Shown here: in pieces, positions 43,318 through 52,323 of the stretch | Position numbering within the stretch: position 1 is the first letter of the stretch | Layout: the number at the start of each line of letters is the position of its first letter | Notes under the pieces: model-generated | Database searches by the model: none | The model's input: the letters and a program-made list of their open reading frames with translations, nothing else | What the model was told of the DNA's origin: nothing | Source: Bacillus sp. CECT 9360 | GTDB taxonomy: Bacteria; Bacillota; Bacilli; Bacillales; DSM-1321 | Length of the DNA: 64,000 bases | Reading direction: 5' to 3' | Assembly: GCF_918741275.1 (NCBI RefSeq) | Contig: NZ_CAKKNA010000003.1 | Location: forward strand, 269,984-333,983 | Made by a program: the position numbers and the translations under genes

Positions 43318-44460
43318 TTATTGTTCCAATGGCACTTTAATTGTTACGATTGTCCCCGCTCCGGGATGAGATATGATTGTCATTTCCCCATCGAGCAGTT
43401 CTACTCTTTCTTTCATTCCCATCAAACCGAAAGATCCTTCCTTTTCCATTGAAGAATCGAAACCTTTGCCATCATCCTTAACCGAAACTGTAATCAATTC
43501 CTTTGTCATGGATAATTTGACATGTATATAGCTTGGTTCCGCATGCTTGAGGGCATTTTGCACTGCTTCCTGAATCAGGCGGAACAGCGCAACCTCCATT
43601 TCCGAAGGCAGCCTTTTTTCCTCGCCAAGGTTTGTGAATTCCAGATCGATACCGTTGTTATACTCTTCGGTCGTCTGGAGATATTTTTTGAGGGTCGGAA
43701 TTAACCCTAAGTCATCGAGAGCCATAGGGCGTAAGTCGTAAATAATTCTACGCACCTCATACAAGGCACTTCGAACCATCGTCTTCATACTGCGGATTTC
43801 ACTTAAAGCCTCATCGCCTCCGCGCTCCCGGTATACGCGTTCTATCAAATCAGAGCGCATCATCACATTGGCCAGCATCTGTGCCGGTCCATCGTGAATC
43901 TCCCTCGAGAGTTTCTTTCTTTCCTCTTCCTGGGCTACGATGATTTTCAAACCAAAATCCTGCCTGCGCCGGGCATCCTCGAGAACTTCACCTACCTGCT
44001 TTAAATCCCTAGTCAGGTAATTCAAGACAACCGATATTTGGGAAACAAGCGTCTCTGCCCGTTCGATCGTCTGTTGTAGGCCTCTTAACCTCCGCTCCAA
44101 TTCATCCCGGCGGCATCTTAAATCCTTTTCCAGCTGACGATTCATTTGCAGCTCTACTTGACGCTGATGCGCTTTTTCGTAGGCATCGCGGACTTCTTCT
44201 TCAGAGAATTGATTGAAATGCATACTCACTTCAGACAATTTTTTTCTGGAGTATCGTGCCTTAGCCTCAAGCGCATCTCCCTCACTGATAATAAATGCTA
44301 CCTTTTTTCTGATATCTCCCAGTTCTTGTGTTAAATCGACATAATCACGGCGGCATTGTTCTTCAATTTCAAAAATCTCACTCTTACTATCGCCAACCGT
44401 TCCTACCATGGTTTCCAAAATTTCATCAAGCGCTTTGGCATCTACTTTTTTAACGGCCAT
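43318..44460 (-). CDS. degS: DegS, cytoplasmic sensor histidine kinase
   Basis: A 380-residue soluble kinase without membrane segments. The N-terminal two-thirds is a long coiled-coil sensor region (about 10-175); phosphoacceptor His is in EEERKKLSREIHDGPAQML; C-terminal HATPase motifs are QEAVQNALKHAEPS and DDGKGFD with GLMGMKERVELLDG. It phosphorylates DegU. The start at 44460 follows CGGAGG; a longer frame to 44484 is not needed. Confidence 0.96.
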   Translation of the reverse strand: MAVKKVDAKALDEILETMVGTVGDSKSEIFEIEEQCRRDYVDLTQELGDIRKKVAFIISEGDALEAKARYSRKKLSEVSMHFNQFSEEEVRDAYEKAHQRQVELQMNRQLEKDLRCRRDELERRLRGLQQTIERAETLVSQISVVLNYLTRDLKQVGEVLEDARRRQDFGLKIIVAQEEERKKLSREIHDGPAQMLANVMMRSDLIERVYRERGGDEALSEIRSMKTMVRSALYEVRRIIYDLRPMALDDLGLIPTLKKYLQTTEEYNNGIDLEFTNLGEEKRLPSEMEVALFRLIQEAVQNALKHAEPSYIHVKLSMTKELITVSVKDDGKGFDSSMEKEGSFGLMGMKERVELLDGEMTIISHPGAGTIVTIKVPLEQ

Positions 44461-45066
44461 ACAGATTCCTCCGTTTTGGTCCAACAGAAGTCATTAATGT
44501 TGAATAATTGTTTTTGGCAAAAAGGAAAGAGTAAGCATTTTCCTCTCTGTATAGCTACACATCCGCCTTAATCAGCGAGTTCTTTTATAGTGACATCTGA
44601 TAAAAATGTATGAACCTCCTGAGCCATGACAGCTGACTTTACACCTTTTTATGTAGTATTTATGTATTTACTCTATGATGTCAGGATGAGAAACATCCAT
44701 TTGATAGCTGTTTATCTACCATACTTTTATCCTAATGCATACTACCTGAATGAGGCAAATGGTAGATTATTTCTTTTTCCGACAAAAAGAATGATCATAC
44801 GAGCATAAAACTTTGAATGGTAGATGAACGAGGATAAATTTCCTGCGAAATTCATCAAAAAATATTCTTTTAAGTATATTTAACTATTGCAAAATAGTAC
44901 TTAATACTTCAAGAGTGTACTAATTATAGCATGAAGATAGTCATTTTATATTAAAATTACTTTACAGCTCCTTACTGTTTTGTTACGAAAGACTGATATT
45001 TGTTTCCGCGCATGAATCCTTCTATAATATATTCTATGAATATGAGCAATCATGAGGAGGGCCGAC
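44461..45066. other. Divergent intergenic region between degS and yvyE
   Basis: About 600 AT-rich bases with promoters expected at both ends; only the yvyE promoter is clear. A 60-codon plus-strand frame at 44626 has no convincing ribosome binding site or composition and was left out. Nothing else is seen. Confidence 0.5.
45000..45028 (+). promoter_or_regulatory. SigmaA promoter of yvyE
   Basis: TTGTTT (45000-45005), a 17-base spacer and a perfect TATAAT (45023-45028), with GAGGAGGG and the start codon about 30 bases on. Confidence 0.75.
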
Positions 45067-45699
45067 ATGCTTCCAAGTTATTTAACAGTCAAGGGAGACG
45101 GTATGCATGAAATCGTTATCCAAAAGTCTCGCTTCATCGCTCATGTCACCCGAGCTGAAACAGAAGAAGAGGCACAGCAATTCATTGCATCCATTAAGAA
45201 GAAGCATTATGATGCTAATCATAATTGCTCCGCGTACATGATCGGCGAAAATGACCAGATCCAGAAAGCAAACGATGATGGAGAACCGAGCGGCACAGCC
45301 GGGGTTCCGATTCTGGAAGTCATTAAGAAAAAAGGACTGAAGGATACAGCGGTCGTCATTACCCGCTATTTCGGCGGCATCAAGCTTGGAGCCGGCGGCC
45401 TAATTCGCGCTTACGGAAAATCTGCTTCTGAAGGAATCAACGCAACTGGCATCGTCGAGCGCAAACTAATGCGTGTGATGCATACAAAAGTGGATTATAC
45501 ATGGCTCGGAAAGCTGGAAAACGAGCTCCGTTCATCGACATATAACATAAAAGAAATAGAGTATCTGGATAACGTGATTATCCAAACATTTGCCGAAGAA
45601 GGCCAAAAGCAGCAGTTCATCGACTGGATGACGGAAATGACGAATGGTCAGGCCGTCATTGTCGAGGGAGATATGTTATATTTGGAAAACGACCATTAA
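45067..45699 (+). CDS. yvyE: YvyE, YigZ/IMPACT-family protein
   Basis: A 210-residue protein of the YigZ/IMPACT family, with an N-terminal UPF0029 domain (KSRFIAHVTRAETEEEAQQF, NCSAYMIGENDQIQKANDDG, EPSGTAGVPIL) and a small C-terminal DUF1949 domain. Eukaryotic IMPACT affects translation control via GCN1; the bacterial role is not settled. The start at 45067 follows GAGGAGGG; the ATG at 45052 is upstream of that site. It precedes LCP genes as in B. subtilis. Confidence 0.92.
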   Translation: MLPSYLTVKGDGMHEIVIQKSRFIAHVTRAETEEEAQQFIASIKKKHYDANHNCSAYMIGENDQIQKANDDGEPSGTAGVPILEVIKKKGLKDTAVVITRYFGGIKLGAGGLIRAYGKSASEGINATGIVERKLMRVMHTKVDYTWLGKLENELRSSTYNIKEIEYLDNVIIQTFAEEGQKQQFIDWMTEMTNGQAVIVEGDMLYLENDH

Positions 45700-45809
45700 G
45701 CCCATGATAACATTTTATTTACTTCAATATTATAATAAGCTAGAATTGTATGTTGTTTGGAATAATGCAAAAAATGCTTTTCCACTTATAAAGCGAGCGA
45801 GGAAAATAT

Positions 45810-46799
45810 ATGGTTAAAACGCGAATTGTAAGGACTAAAAAAAGGAAAAAGAAAAAAAAGCTAAGAAAATTCCTACTCTTAGTCTTACTTACTATAATCG
45901 GTGTCGGAGGCTATTGGGGATATGATGTTATTTCTAGTTCTAGATTAGCTTCAGATAAAATATATGAACAGTATCTCCCTGATCATAGAGATGAAGATGT
46001 GAAAATTTCTAAAGAACCTTTCTCCATTCTTTTAGCAGGCATTGAGAATCAGGACGGCGGTGAAGGCCGAGCCGATGTGCTGATGTTGATCACAATAAAC
46101 CCGAAAACAAAGCAAATATTTATGCTTAGTATCCCGAGAGACTCCCGTGTGTACGTTCCTGAAAAAGGCTATAACACAAAAATCAATCATACCTATGGCT
46201 ATAAGGGCGGAATTAGATCTACTATATCAATTACAGAAGATTTGATGGATGTTCCAATTGATTATTATGTGACTACCAATTTTGATGGCTTCGAAGACAT
46301 CGTAGATTCATTAGGCGGCATAGAAGTCAACGTTCCTTTTACATTTACAGGCGTTTTAACAGGTTCACATAAGTTTAAAACCTTTAACAAGGGTCCAATG
46401 GAGCTTAACGGAAATGAAGCGCTGGCATATGTGCGCATGAGAAAAAATGATCCTAATAACGACAAAGGTAGAAATGAACGTCAGAAACAAGTGATTAAAG
46501 CCATTATCAGCAAAGGCACTTCTTTTAGTTCCCTTGTAAAAGTTGATGATGTAATGAATGACCTTGGCGAAAATGTAAAAACAAATATTCGACCTTCTAA
46601 AATGCTGCAATTTGCCAGACTGTATAAGAAAATAGAAGGTGGACAAATCCAAGATCTCAATCTCGAAGGCGAGAACCAAACGATAAATGGAGCAGCTTAT
46701 TTTATACCTTATGAAAGTTCTATTGAAGAAAGCAGTAAGATAATGAAACGTTCCTTGCGAGGAGAAAAAGTAGATATTAATAGTGAAGCCTCTGAATAA
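45810..46799 (+). CDS. LytR-CpsA-Psr (LCP) glycopolymer ligase 1
   Basis: A 329-residue LCP protein: very basic cytoplasmic head (RTKKRKKKKKLRKF), one membrane segment (about 20-40), then the extracytoplasmic LCP domain with ENQDGGEGRADVLMLITINP, SIPRDSRVYVP, KINHTYGYKGG and ALAYVRMRKNDPNNDKGRNE. The Asp/Arg residues that bind the polyprenyl phosphate are present. LCP enzymes transfer undecaprenyl-linked teichoic acids or polysaccharides to peptidoglycan. In B. subtilis tagU and relatives occupy this locus. It is followed by a terminator. Confidence 0.92.
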   Translation: MVKTRIVRTKKRKKKKKLRKFLLLVLLTIIGVGGYWGYDVISSSRLASDKIYEQYLPDHRDEDVKISKEPFSILLAGIENQDGGEGRADVLMLITINPKTKQIFMLSIPRDSRVYVPEKGYNTKINHTYGYKGGIRSTISITEDLMDVPIDYYVTTNFDGFEDIVDSLGGIEVNVPFTFTGVLTGSHKFKTFNKGPMELNGNEALAYVRMRKNDPNNDKGRNERQKQVIKAIISKGTSFSSLVKVDDVMNDLGENVKTNIRPSKMLQFARLYKKIEGGQIQDLNLEGENQTINGAAYFIPYESSIEESSKIMKRSLRGEKVDINSEASE

Positions 46800-46807
46800 A
46801 ACGCTAA

Positions 46808-46836
46808 AATCCGATTTTATAATCGGGTTTTTTTAT
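46808..46836 (+). terminator. Terminator after the first LCP gene
   Basis: AATCCGATT-TTATA-ATCGGGTT followed by a run of T, just after the stop. Confidence 0.8.
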
Positions 46837-47002
46837 TATCTATCCCACTGACAAATCTTCCTCCAAAATTTTTGTAATCTATTAACAATTAATAATAAAT
46901 TATTGTCGAATTATCAGGAAGGTGAGATAATTGAGATTACGGTGCATTTAATCAATGAGTTTTCTAAACTGTAAGTAAAAACGGCTTTTATAAAACAAAC
47001 CA

Positions 47003-47028
47003 GAAGCTAGAGAGAACCTAGCTTGTTT
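47003..47028 (+). terminator. Hairpin upstream of the second LCP gene
   Basis: AAGCTAG-AGAGAACC-TAGCTT followed by GTTTATC, 55 bases before the second LCP gene. It may be a leader attenuator or a terminator for an upstream transcript. Confidence 0.4.
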
Positions 47029-47083
47029 ATCATACCAATCCTTCATTTACAACTTACATTCTAAAATGAAAAGAGGGTAATGA

Positions 47084-48139
47084 ATGCCTTACAATAGCAA
47101 TAAAGAATCTACTACTCGTAGAGTCATTATAAGAAAAAGAAAGAAGAGAAAACGGAAACGTTTTATAAGACTGCTTCTTTTAGTTTCCATTATTTCCATA
47201 GTCGGATATACAGGATTTTTTATATTTAACACATACTCAGCAATAAGTAACTCGTACGCTGATGGTCGGGAAAAGTCAAATTTGCGGGACCAACAAGTCA
47301 AAGTTTCTAATGACCCATTCTCCGTTTTAATTCTTGGCATTGAAGACTATTCTGATGAACACGATCGGGGAAGATCGGACACCATTATGGTTGCGACCTT
47401 TAACCCCAAAAATCAAACCATGAAATTAGTAAGTATTCCTCGTGATACCTTAGTCGACATACCTGGAAAACAAAATCAGGATAAAATCAACCATGCTTAC
47501 GCCTTTGGCGGCAGGGATGAAACAATTGAAACGGTTGAAGGCTTCCTTGATATACCCATTGATTATTTTGCTATGGTGAACTTTAAAGGATTCCAAAAGA
47601 TTATTGACGAAGTGGGCGGCGTGAATGTAGAGGTCCCTTTCAGCTTTAATGATATTGACCGAGACTGGAATCGCTATTACTTTAAAAAAGGGGAGCAAAA
47701 CCTGAACGGGGATGAAGCACTTGTTTATGCAAGAATGCGAAAAAAAGACCCTCAAGGAGATTTTGGGCGCAACTTTAGGCAAAGACAAATTGTAACAGGC
47801 TTAGTGGATAAGGTTGCTTCACCAAAAATAATAACTAAAATTGACAATATTTCCGAGGTAGTTGGAGAAAATATCGAAACGAATATGTCAATCGGAGAAG
47901 CACTCGCGTTTCGAAACAAATATGAAAACTTCAATAAGTCTAAAATTGATCAGCTCGAAATTAAAGGTGAAGATGACTATATGAATGGTGTATACTATTT
48001 CAAGCCTGACGAAGAAGAAGTGGAACTTCTAAAGGTTGAACTAAAGAAACACCTTGAATTGTTATCCGAAGACGCCTCAGGCACATCAGAAGATTCCACC
48101 GAAAGTGATGATACTAAAGAAGATGCTGAATTACAGTAA
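47084..48139 (+). CDS. LytR-CpsA-Psr (LCP) glycopolymer ligase 2
   Basis: A 351-residue LCP protein similar to its neighbour: basic head RRVIIRKRKKRKRKRF, a membrane segment, and LCP motifs EDYSDEHDRGRSDTIMVATF, SIPRDTLVDIP, KINHAYAFGG and ALVYARMRKKDPQGDFGRNF. An acidic Ser/Asp/Glu tail (about 330-351) is extra. Two LCP genes next to each other and beside a polysaccharide operon suggest that one serves the locus polymer. AGAGGG precedes the start. Confidence 0.92.
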   Translation: MPYNSNKESTTRRVIIRKRKKRKRKRFIRLLLLVSIISIVGYTGFFIFNTYSAISNSYADGREKSNLRDQQVKVSNDPFSVLILGIEDYSDEHDRGRSDTIMVATFNPKNQTMKLVSIPRDTLVDIPGKQNQDKINHAYAFGGRDETIETVEGFLDIPIDYFAMVNFKGFQKIIDEVGGVNVEVPFSFNDIDRDWNRYYFKKGEQNLNGDEALVYARMRKKDPQGDFGRNFRQRQIVTGLVDKVASPKIITKIDNISEVVGENIETNMSIGEALAFRNKYENFNKSKIDQLEIKGEDDYMNGVYYFKPDEEEVELLKVELKKHLELLSEDASGTSEDSTESDDTKEDAELQ

Positions 48140-48165
48140 ATAAATCAGCTAGCGATCACTTATAC

Positions 48166-48204
48166 AAAAAGCACTTCCTGGATATAAAACAGGAAGTGCT
48201 TTTT
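48166..48204. terminator. Bidirectional terminator between LCP and polysaccharide operons
   Basis: AAAAAGCACTTCCTG and its perfect complement around an 8-base loop, between convergent genes. Confidence 0.9.
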
Positions 48205-48205
48205 C

Positions 48206-48889
48206 TTATTTCCTTCTGAAAATCTCAGGAAGGACTAAGATAGCTATATTTAGGAATAACCCTAAAATCAAACCTAAAATCGCCTTGTTCATAGGTGAAA
48301 TAAAACTGACAGGAGATGATGTTACCTCTTTGAATAATACAGAGTTTTTCGAATTGTATTTATCCATCTGTACCTCATATAAATTACCTGTTGCAGTGCC
48401 TGGATCAGATAGTTGTCCCTGGGCAGCCTTTAAATCGTTAATTGTTTTATCCATTAATTCTTCTTTTTTCCTGAATAGTTCAGTTCCTTCTTTTAGAAAC
48501 GCGTCTGTTACACTGCTCAACTTTCTTTCCGTTTCTTCCCTGTCATTCCCTATCAAAGTAAGATTAATGGTCTTATCTTCACCTTGTGTAACCGTAAGTG
48601 ACCGGCTGGCTTCTGCTGGATTGATATCCAAATCATACTTCTCATTTAAATTGCTTAGAAAGTATTCGGACGGAATTAACTTCGGCAAGTATGTAGGGCT
48701 TGTAAACCCATCTGTATTCTCAAAATTGCCTAGCAGTATTGTTGTGCTTGCTTTATAAGAGGTCGGGGTGTTCGCAGAAAGCAAATATGCTACTCCCGCT
48801 GTTAAAATCGGCAATAAGATTAGTAGCCATACTAATTTTTTTGCACGTCTACCAATGTTGTGTATATATTGCTTGAATGAGTTATACAT
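48206..48889 (-). CDS. Wzz-like polysaccharide chain-length regulator
   Basis: A 227-residue protein with a membrane segment at about 20-40 (KKLVWLLILLPILTAGVAYL), a periplasmic-type helical domain and a second membrane segment near the end (AILGLILGLFLNIAILVLPE). This is the PCP/Wzz layout without a tyrosine kinase domain. It sets polymer length together with the Wzy polymerase encoded one base upstream. It is the last gene of the operon, ending in the shared terminator. Confidence 0.82.
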   Translation of the reverse strand: MYNSFKQYIHNIGRRAKKLVWLLILLPILTAGVAYLLSANTPTSYKASTTILLGNFENTDGFTSPTYLPKLIPSEYFLSNLNEKYDLDINPAEASRSLTVTQGEDKTINLTLIGNDREETERKLSSVTDAFLKEGTELFRKKEELMDKTINDLKAAQGQLSDPGTATGNLYEVQMDKYNSKNSVLFKEVTSSPVSFISPMNKAILGLILGLFLNIAILVLPEIFRRK

Positions 48890-48890
48890 T

Positions 48891-50363
48891 CTATATAGCT
48901 CCTTCTGTTTTGAATTTTAGATCATTTTTGTAACGATAATTGATATATCCGATAGCAAAAGCCCATAGAACCCATGAATAATTTAATGTCATGATTGAGC
49001 TTGGGCTGACGCTCGCCAAAGAGAAAACAACTAGAGCTGTACAAAGAGCTTCCGAGAGTGCGCGATCTCGCTGGTTTGATGACTTAAAAAATAGTCTTAA
49101 TAAAGTGACGATCATCCAAATATAAATAATCACATAACCAGCAAAAGGAATCAATCCATATTGAACGAGAATCTCAATCCACCAATTATGAAGATTTAAT
49201 GTACCCGTGGTGGAGTATTTTGCATGGGAGTCTATAAAATGTTCAATATTCCCTGCTCCGATTCCTAAACCAATCGTGTTCGATAAAAATAACATAGCAT
49301 TTTTAATTAAATTCACCCTGATGTCATTCGAACCGGAAGGATCTTGTGAAGGCTGAAACAGGCTAACAATTAATTGAAACATATCATTTGCTAGAAATAA
49401 GATCTTATCAGAAAAAAGCACAACACCAACTAAACCAGCCAATCCAACTGTGGATAGGACAAAACGCTTTTCCCTTTTTGAAGTAAAGAACAGAAACCAA
49501 AATGCAGCTCCTATTATTACGGCAAGCAAATTCGCTCTCGATAAGGTGGCGTTAATTAAATATAAGCTTGCAAGCAGCATAAAGACAGCAAATAATTTCG
49601 TAATCCATCTCTTGCTATAATGAAGCAATGGCAGGAGCAAAAAGACACTCAATGCAAGAAAGCTTGCAAGGTCATTTTCATTCTTAAATACAGCTGTCGG
49701 CCTTCCTCTTATATAAAGAGGCGCATCATACATTCTCGAAACAGGCAAAGCCTGCTTGGTAAAATGATTCCAAAATCCAAGTGCAATGATAAAAAGTAAT
49801 GCTGTAATCCATATGTATAGTACCATTGTATAGTCTTTTTGCTGATTAAAAAATGTAGTAAACAGAAGAACTAACAATATTCCCAAGCCTAAAAATACTA
49901 ATTCTTTTACTCCGTCTAGCGGTGATTCCGCCCACAGTAAACTAATCAAGCCATAACTTAACCAAGCTAGTAAAAAGAGGATAACAGGCGTGACAGGCTG
50001 TCTATGTATAATTGCATGTTCTTCTTTTTTAAATAACCAGTAGTAAAGCGCCGCAAGTACCGCAAACGGCAGTAATAGTCTATAAGGAAAAAGAGATATT
50101 GGCCCAAATTTAATGCTCAATATTCCCGGCCCGAGAAAAGACGAAAACACAAAAAGATAAATAATTAGTTTGCCGAGCAAGTCTCTATTTATTAACTCCT
50201 TAATAACAAATGGGATTACCAGGAGCAAGATTCCAGCAGCAAGCAAACCGATCGCCGTTACTAAAATTCCGAAGTGATATACCACACCCCAGCCTAGTGC
50301 AACTGATAAAATGAGCGCCACGAACATCTGTTGTATTAATTTCATTGGCAGTACATTTCCCAT
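48891..50363 (-). CDS. O-antigen ligase/polymerase-like protein (Wzy)
   Basis: A 490-residue integral membrane protein with about 12 hydrophobic segments and a large extracytoplasmic loop ending in the Wzy_C motif region (FLSNTIGLGIGAGNIEHFID, NLHNWWIEILVQYGLIPFAG). Such proteins join lipid-linked repeat units outside the membrane. The start at 50363 follows AAAGGAG; the frame to 50399 is an extension. The gene is separated from the acetyltransferase by a hairpin. A ligase role is possible in principle, but in a Gram-positive operon with Wzx and Wzz a polymerase is far more likely. Confidence 0.85.
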   Translation of the reverse strand: MGNVLPMKLIQQMFVALILSVALGWGVVYHFGILVTAIGLLAAGILLLVIPFVIKELINRDLLGKLIIYLFVFSSFLGPGILSIKFGPISLFPYRLLLPFAVLAALYYWLFKKEEHAIIHRQPVTPVILFLLAWLSYGLISLLWAESPLDGVKELVFLGLGILLVLLFTTFFNQQKDYTMVLYIWITALLFIIALGFWNHFTKQALPVSRMYDAPLYIRGRPTAVFKNENDLASFLALSVFLLLPLLHYSKRWITKLFAVFMLLASLYLINATLSRANLLAVIIGAAFWFLFFTSKREKRFVLSTVGLAGLVGVVLFSDKILFLANDMFQLIVSLFQPSQDPSGSNDIRVNLIKNAMLFLSNTIGLGIGAGNIEHFIDSHAKYSTTGTLNLHNWWIEILVQYGLIPFAGYVIIYIWMIVTLLRLFFKSSNQRDRALSEALCTALVVFSLASVSPSSIMTLNYSWVLWAFAIGYINYRYKNDLKFKTEGAI

Positions 50364-50420
50364 GCTCTGTCTCCTTTGAATCCGTTTAAAAATACACAAA
50401 CATTAGTTATATCCTAATAT

Positions 50421-50445
50421 AGGAGGATGAATAATTCATCCTCCT
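50421..50445 (-). terminator. Intra-operon hairpin before the polymerase gene
   Basis: AGGAGGATGAAT and ATTCATCCTCCT pair perfectly, but no T-run follows on the minus strand, so it is more likely an mRNA processing or partial termination site than a full stop. Confidence 0.45.
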
Positions 50446-50456
50446 GCTATTATCTG

Positions 50457-51167
50457 TTATTGATTCCTCAATAGTTGTGTGTCAGGGACCTGACGAAATA
50501 CCTTTGCAGGAGTGCCGACCACTAGCTGTTCCTTTTGAACATCTTTCGTAACCACACTCCCAGCACCAACCGCTCCATCCTCTTCAATCGTTTTTCCTGG
50601 TAAAATCGTTGAATTCGCTCCGATTCTTCCGCCATCTTTAATGGTAATTCCCTTAAATTTATCATATCGTTCCTTCGAACGCGCCATGAAATTATCATTA
50701 GTAGTGACAACACCCGGTGCAACAAATACAGAATCACCAAGCTTGGAGTAAGCAGTAATATAGCAGTTCGTTTCAAGCTTGCATTTTTGTCCGATTTCAC
50801 AGTCGTTTTCTACCGCTACACCACGCCCGACAATTGTTTTCTCTCCAATTGTAACCCGCTCTCTAACAGTAGCTAAATCTGCAATGAACACATCATTTCC
50901 AATATTCGCATTCGCATAGATAATGGATGATGTCCCTATCGTACAGCCAGATCCGATATTAGCCGGTGGCAGTGTTTTCACATCAGGGAGAATAGAGTTT
51001 TTCGCTCTCGCAGGTTGTTTACCAATTACAACATTGTCCTGAATCATCACGTAGTCGCCGATAACCGTTCCATCATAGATAATGACATTGTGTCCAATTG
51101 TTACGTTTTTTCCAAACGTAACATTGTTCCCTATTACAACGTTATTTCCTTTTACAGCAGGCTCCAT
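50457..51167 (-). CDS. wbpD: Hexapeptide N-acetyltransferase, WbpD-like
   Basis: A 236-residue left-handed beta-helix acyltransferase built of hexapeptide repeats (NNVTFGKNVTIGHNVIIYDG, IGDYVMIQDNVVIG). Conserved C-terminal features: TTNDNFMARSKERYDKFKG and NSTILPGKTIEEDGAVGAGS. It should acetylate the 3-amino group of UDP-GlcNAc3NA. It is encoded 17 bases after the DegT-type aminotransferase, which makes the substrate. It is longer at the N-terminus than WbpD (191 residues), with extra helix coils. The exact sugar is inferred from the surrounding five-gene set. Confidence 0.85.
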   Translation of the reverse strand: MEPAVKGNNVVIGNNVTFGKNVTIGHNVIIYDGTVIGDYVMIQDNVVIGKQPARAKNSILPDVKTLPPANIGSGCTIGTSSIIYANANIGNDVFIADLATVRERVTIGEKTIVGRGVAVENDCEIGQKCKLETNCYITAYSKLGDSVFVAPGVVTTNDNFMARSKERYDKFKGITIKDGGRIGANSTILPGKTIEEDGAVGAGSVVTKDVQKEQLVVGTPAKVFRQVPDTQLLRNQ

Positions 51168-51184
51168 GAAAAATAACCCCCTTC

Positions 51185-52297
51185 TTATTTGTTATAGAAT
51201 TCAGCAATTTTCTTCACAACATATACTTGCTGATCTTGCTTTAATTCCGGATACATAGGCAGGGAAATGGCTTCCGCACATGCTTTTTCCGTTTCAGGCA
51301 GGTCGCCCTCTTTATAGCCCAATTCATTAAATACCGGCTGTAAGTGTAAAGGCTTTGGATAGTAAATCATTGTCGCTACTCCATTTTCCTTCAAGAAAGC
51401 TTGTAGTTCGTCTCTTCTTTGAACCCGGATTGTGTACTGGTGGAATACATGATGGTTATGTTCCTCTATAAACGGAGTCACTACTTCATTATTAACCGCT
51501 TCATTTAGTAATTGTGTATAAGTATTCGCCTTCTCTTGACGAAGCTTGCTCCATGTATCCAAGTGAGGGAACTTCACATTCAGAATGGCAGCCTGAAGCT
51601 CGTCCAAACGGCTGTTATACCCTAATACATGGTGATGATACTTTGGTTTGCTTCCATGAACTCGGATGACGCGCATTTTTTCTGCCAGCTCAGCATCATC
51701 TGTGACGATCATTCCGGCGTCTCCATATGCTCCCAGGTTTTTAGTCGGGAAGAAACTGTAAGTTGCCGCAGTTCCTAATTCACCAACTGTTTTTCCTTTG
51801 TATTTAGAGCCGATAGCTTGTGCAGCATCTTCAATAACAACAAGATTATGTTTTTTGGCAACTTCATTTATGCCGTCCATATCAGCCATTTGTCCGTAAA
51901 GATGTACGACAACGACTGCTTTTGTTTTATCCGTTACAGCTTTTTCAAGACTTGCCGGGTCAAGATTGAATGTTCTTGGATCAATGTCAGCGAAAACAGG
52001 TGTAGCCCCCGCGCGCGCAACTGCTCCAGCTGTTGCAAAGAAAGTAAAAGAAGGACAAATTACTTCATCTCCAGGTCCCACTCCGGACGCCTGTAAGGCA
52101 ATATGTATGGCATCGCTGCCATTAGCAACACCAATTCCATTGCTTACATTGCTGTATTTAGCTACGTCAGCTTCAAGTTTTTTAACGTTATCACCAAGGA
52201 TAAAATGAGCCTTAGACATAACATCGTCCAGTGCCTTTAACATTTCATCGCGTAAACCTTGGTATTGCTCGGTTAAATCTAACATTGTCACTTTCAT
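51185..52297 (-). CDS. wbpE: DegT/DnrJ-family sugar aminotransferase, WbpE-like
   Basis: A 370-residue PLP-dependent aminotransferase. Motifs: GVANGSDAIHIALQASGVGP, PSFTFFATAGAVARAGATPV, VVVHLYGQMADMD, and VIEDAAQAIGSKYKGKTVG; the PLP lysine is in YSFFPTKNLGAYGDAGM. It should place an amino group on the 3-keto sugar made by the dehydrogenase encoded in the same operon, giving UDP-GlcNAc3NA. The start at 52297 follows AGAGG; a longer frame to 52315 is discounted. Confidence 0.9.
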   Translation of the reverse strand: MKVTMLDLTEQYQGLRDEMLKALDDVMSKAHFILGDNVKKLEADVAKYSNVSNGIGVANGSDAIHIALQASGVGPGDEVICPSFTFFATAGAVARAGATPVFADIDPRTFNLDPASLEKAVTDKTKAVVVVHLYGQMADMDGINEVAKKHNLVVIEDAAQAIGSKYKGKTVGELGTAATYSFFPTKNLGAYGDAGMIVTDDAELAEKMRVIRVHGSKPKYHHHVLGYNSRLDELQAAILNVKFPHLDTWSKLRQEKANTYTQLLNEAVNNEVVTPFIEEHNHHVFHQYTIRVQRRDELQAFLKENGVATMIYYPKPLHLQPVFNELGYKEGDLPETEKACAEAISLPMYPELKQDQQVYVVKKIAEFYNK

Positions 52298-52323
52298 GGT
52301 AAAACCTCTTTTCAAATTTATTA

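Noticed and set aside
44626..44808. 60-codon plus-strand frame between degS and yvyE
   Set aside because: No convincing start signal, and aromatic-rich composition typical of random AT-rich frames.
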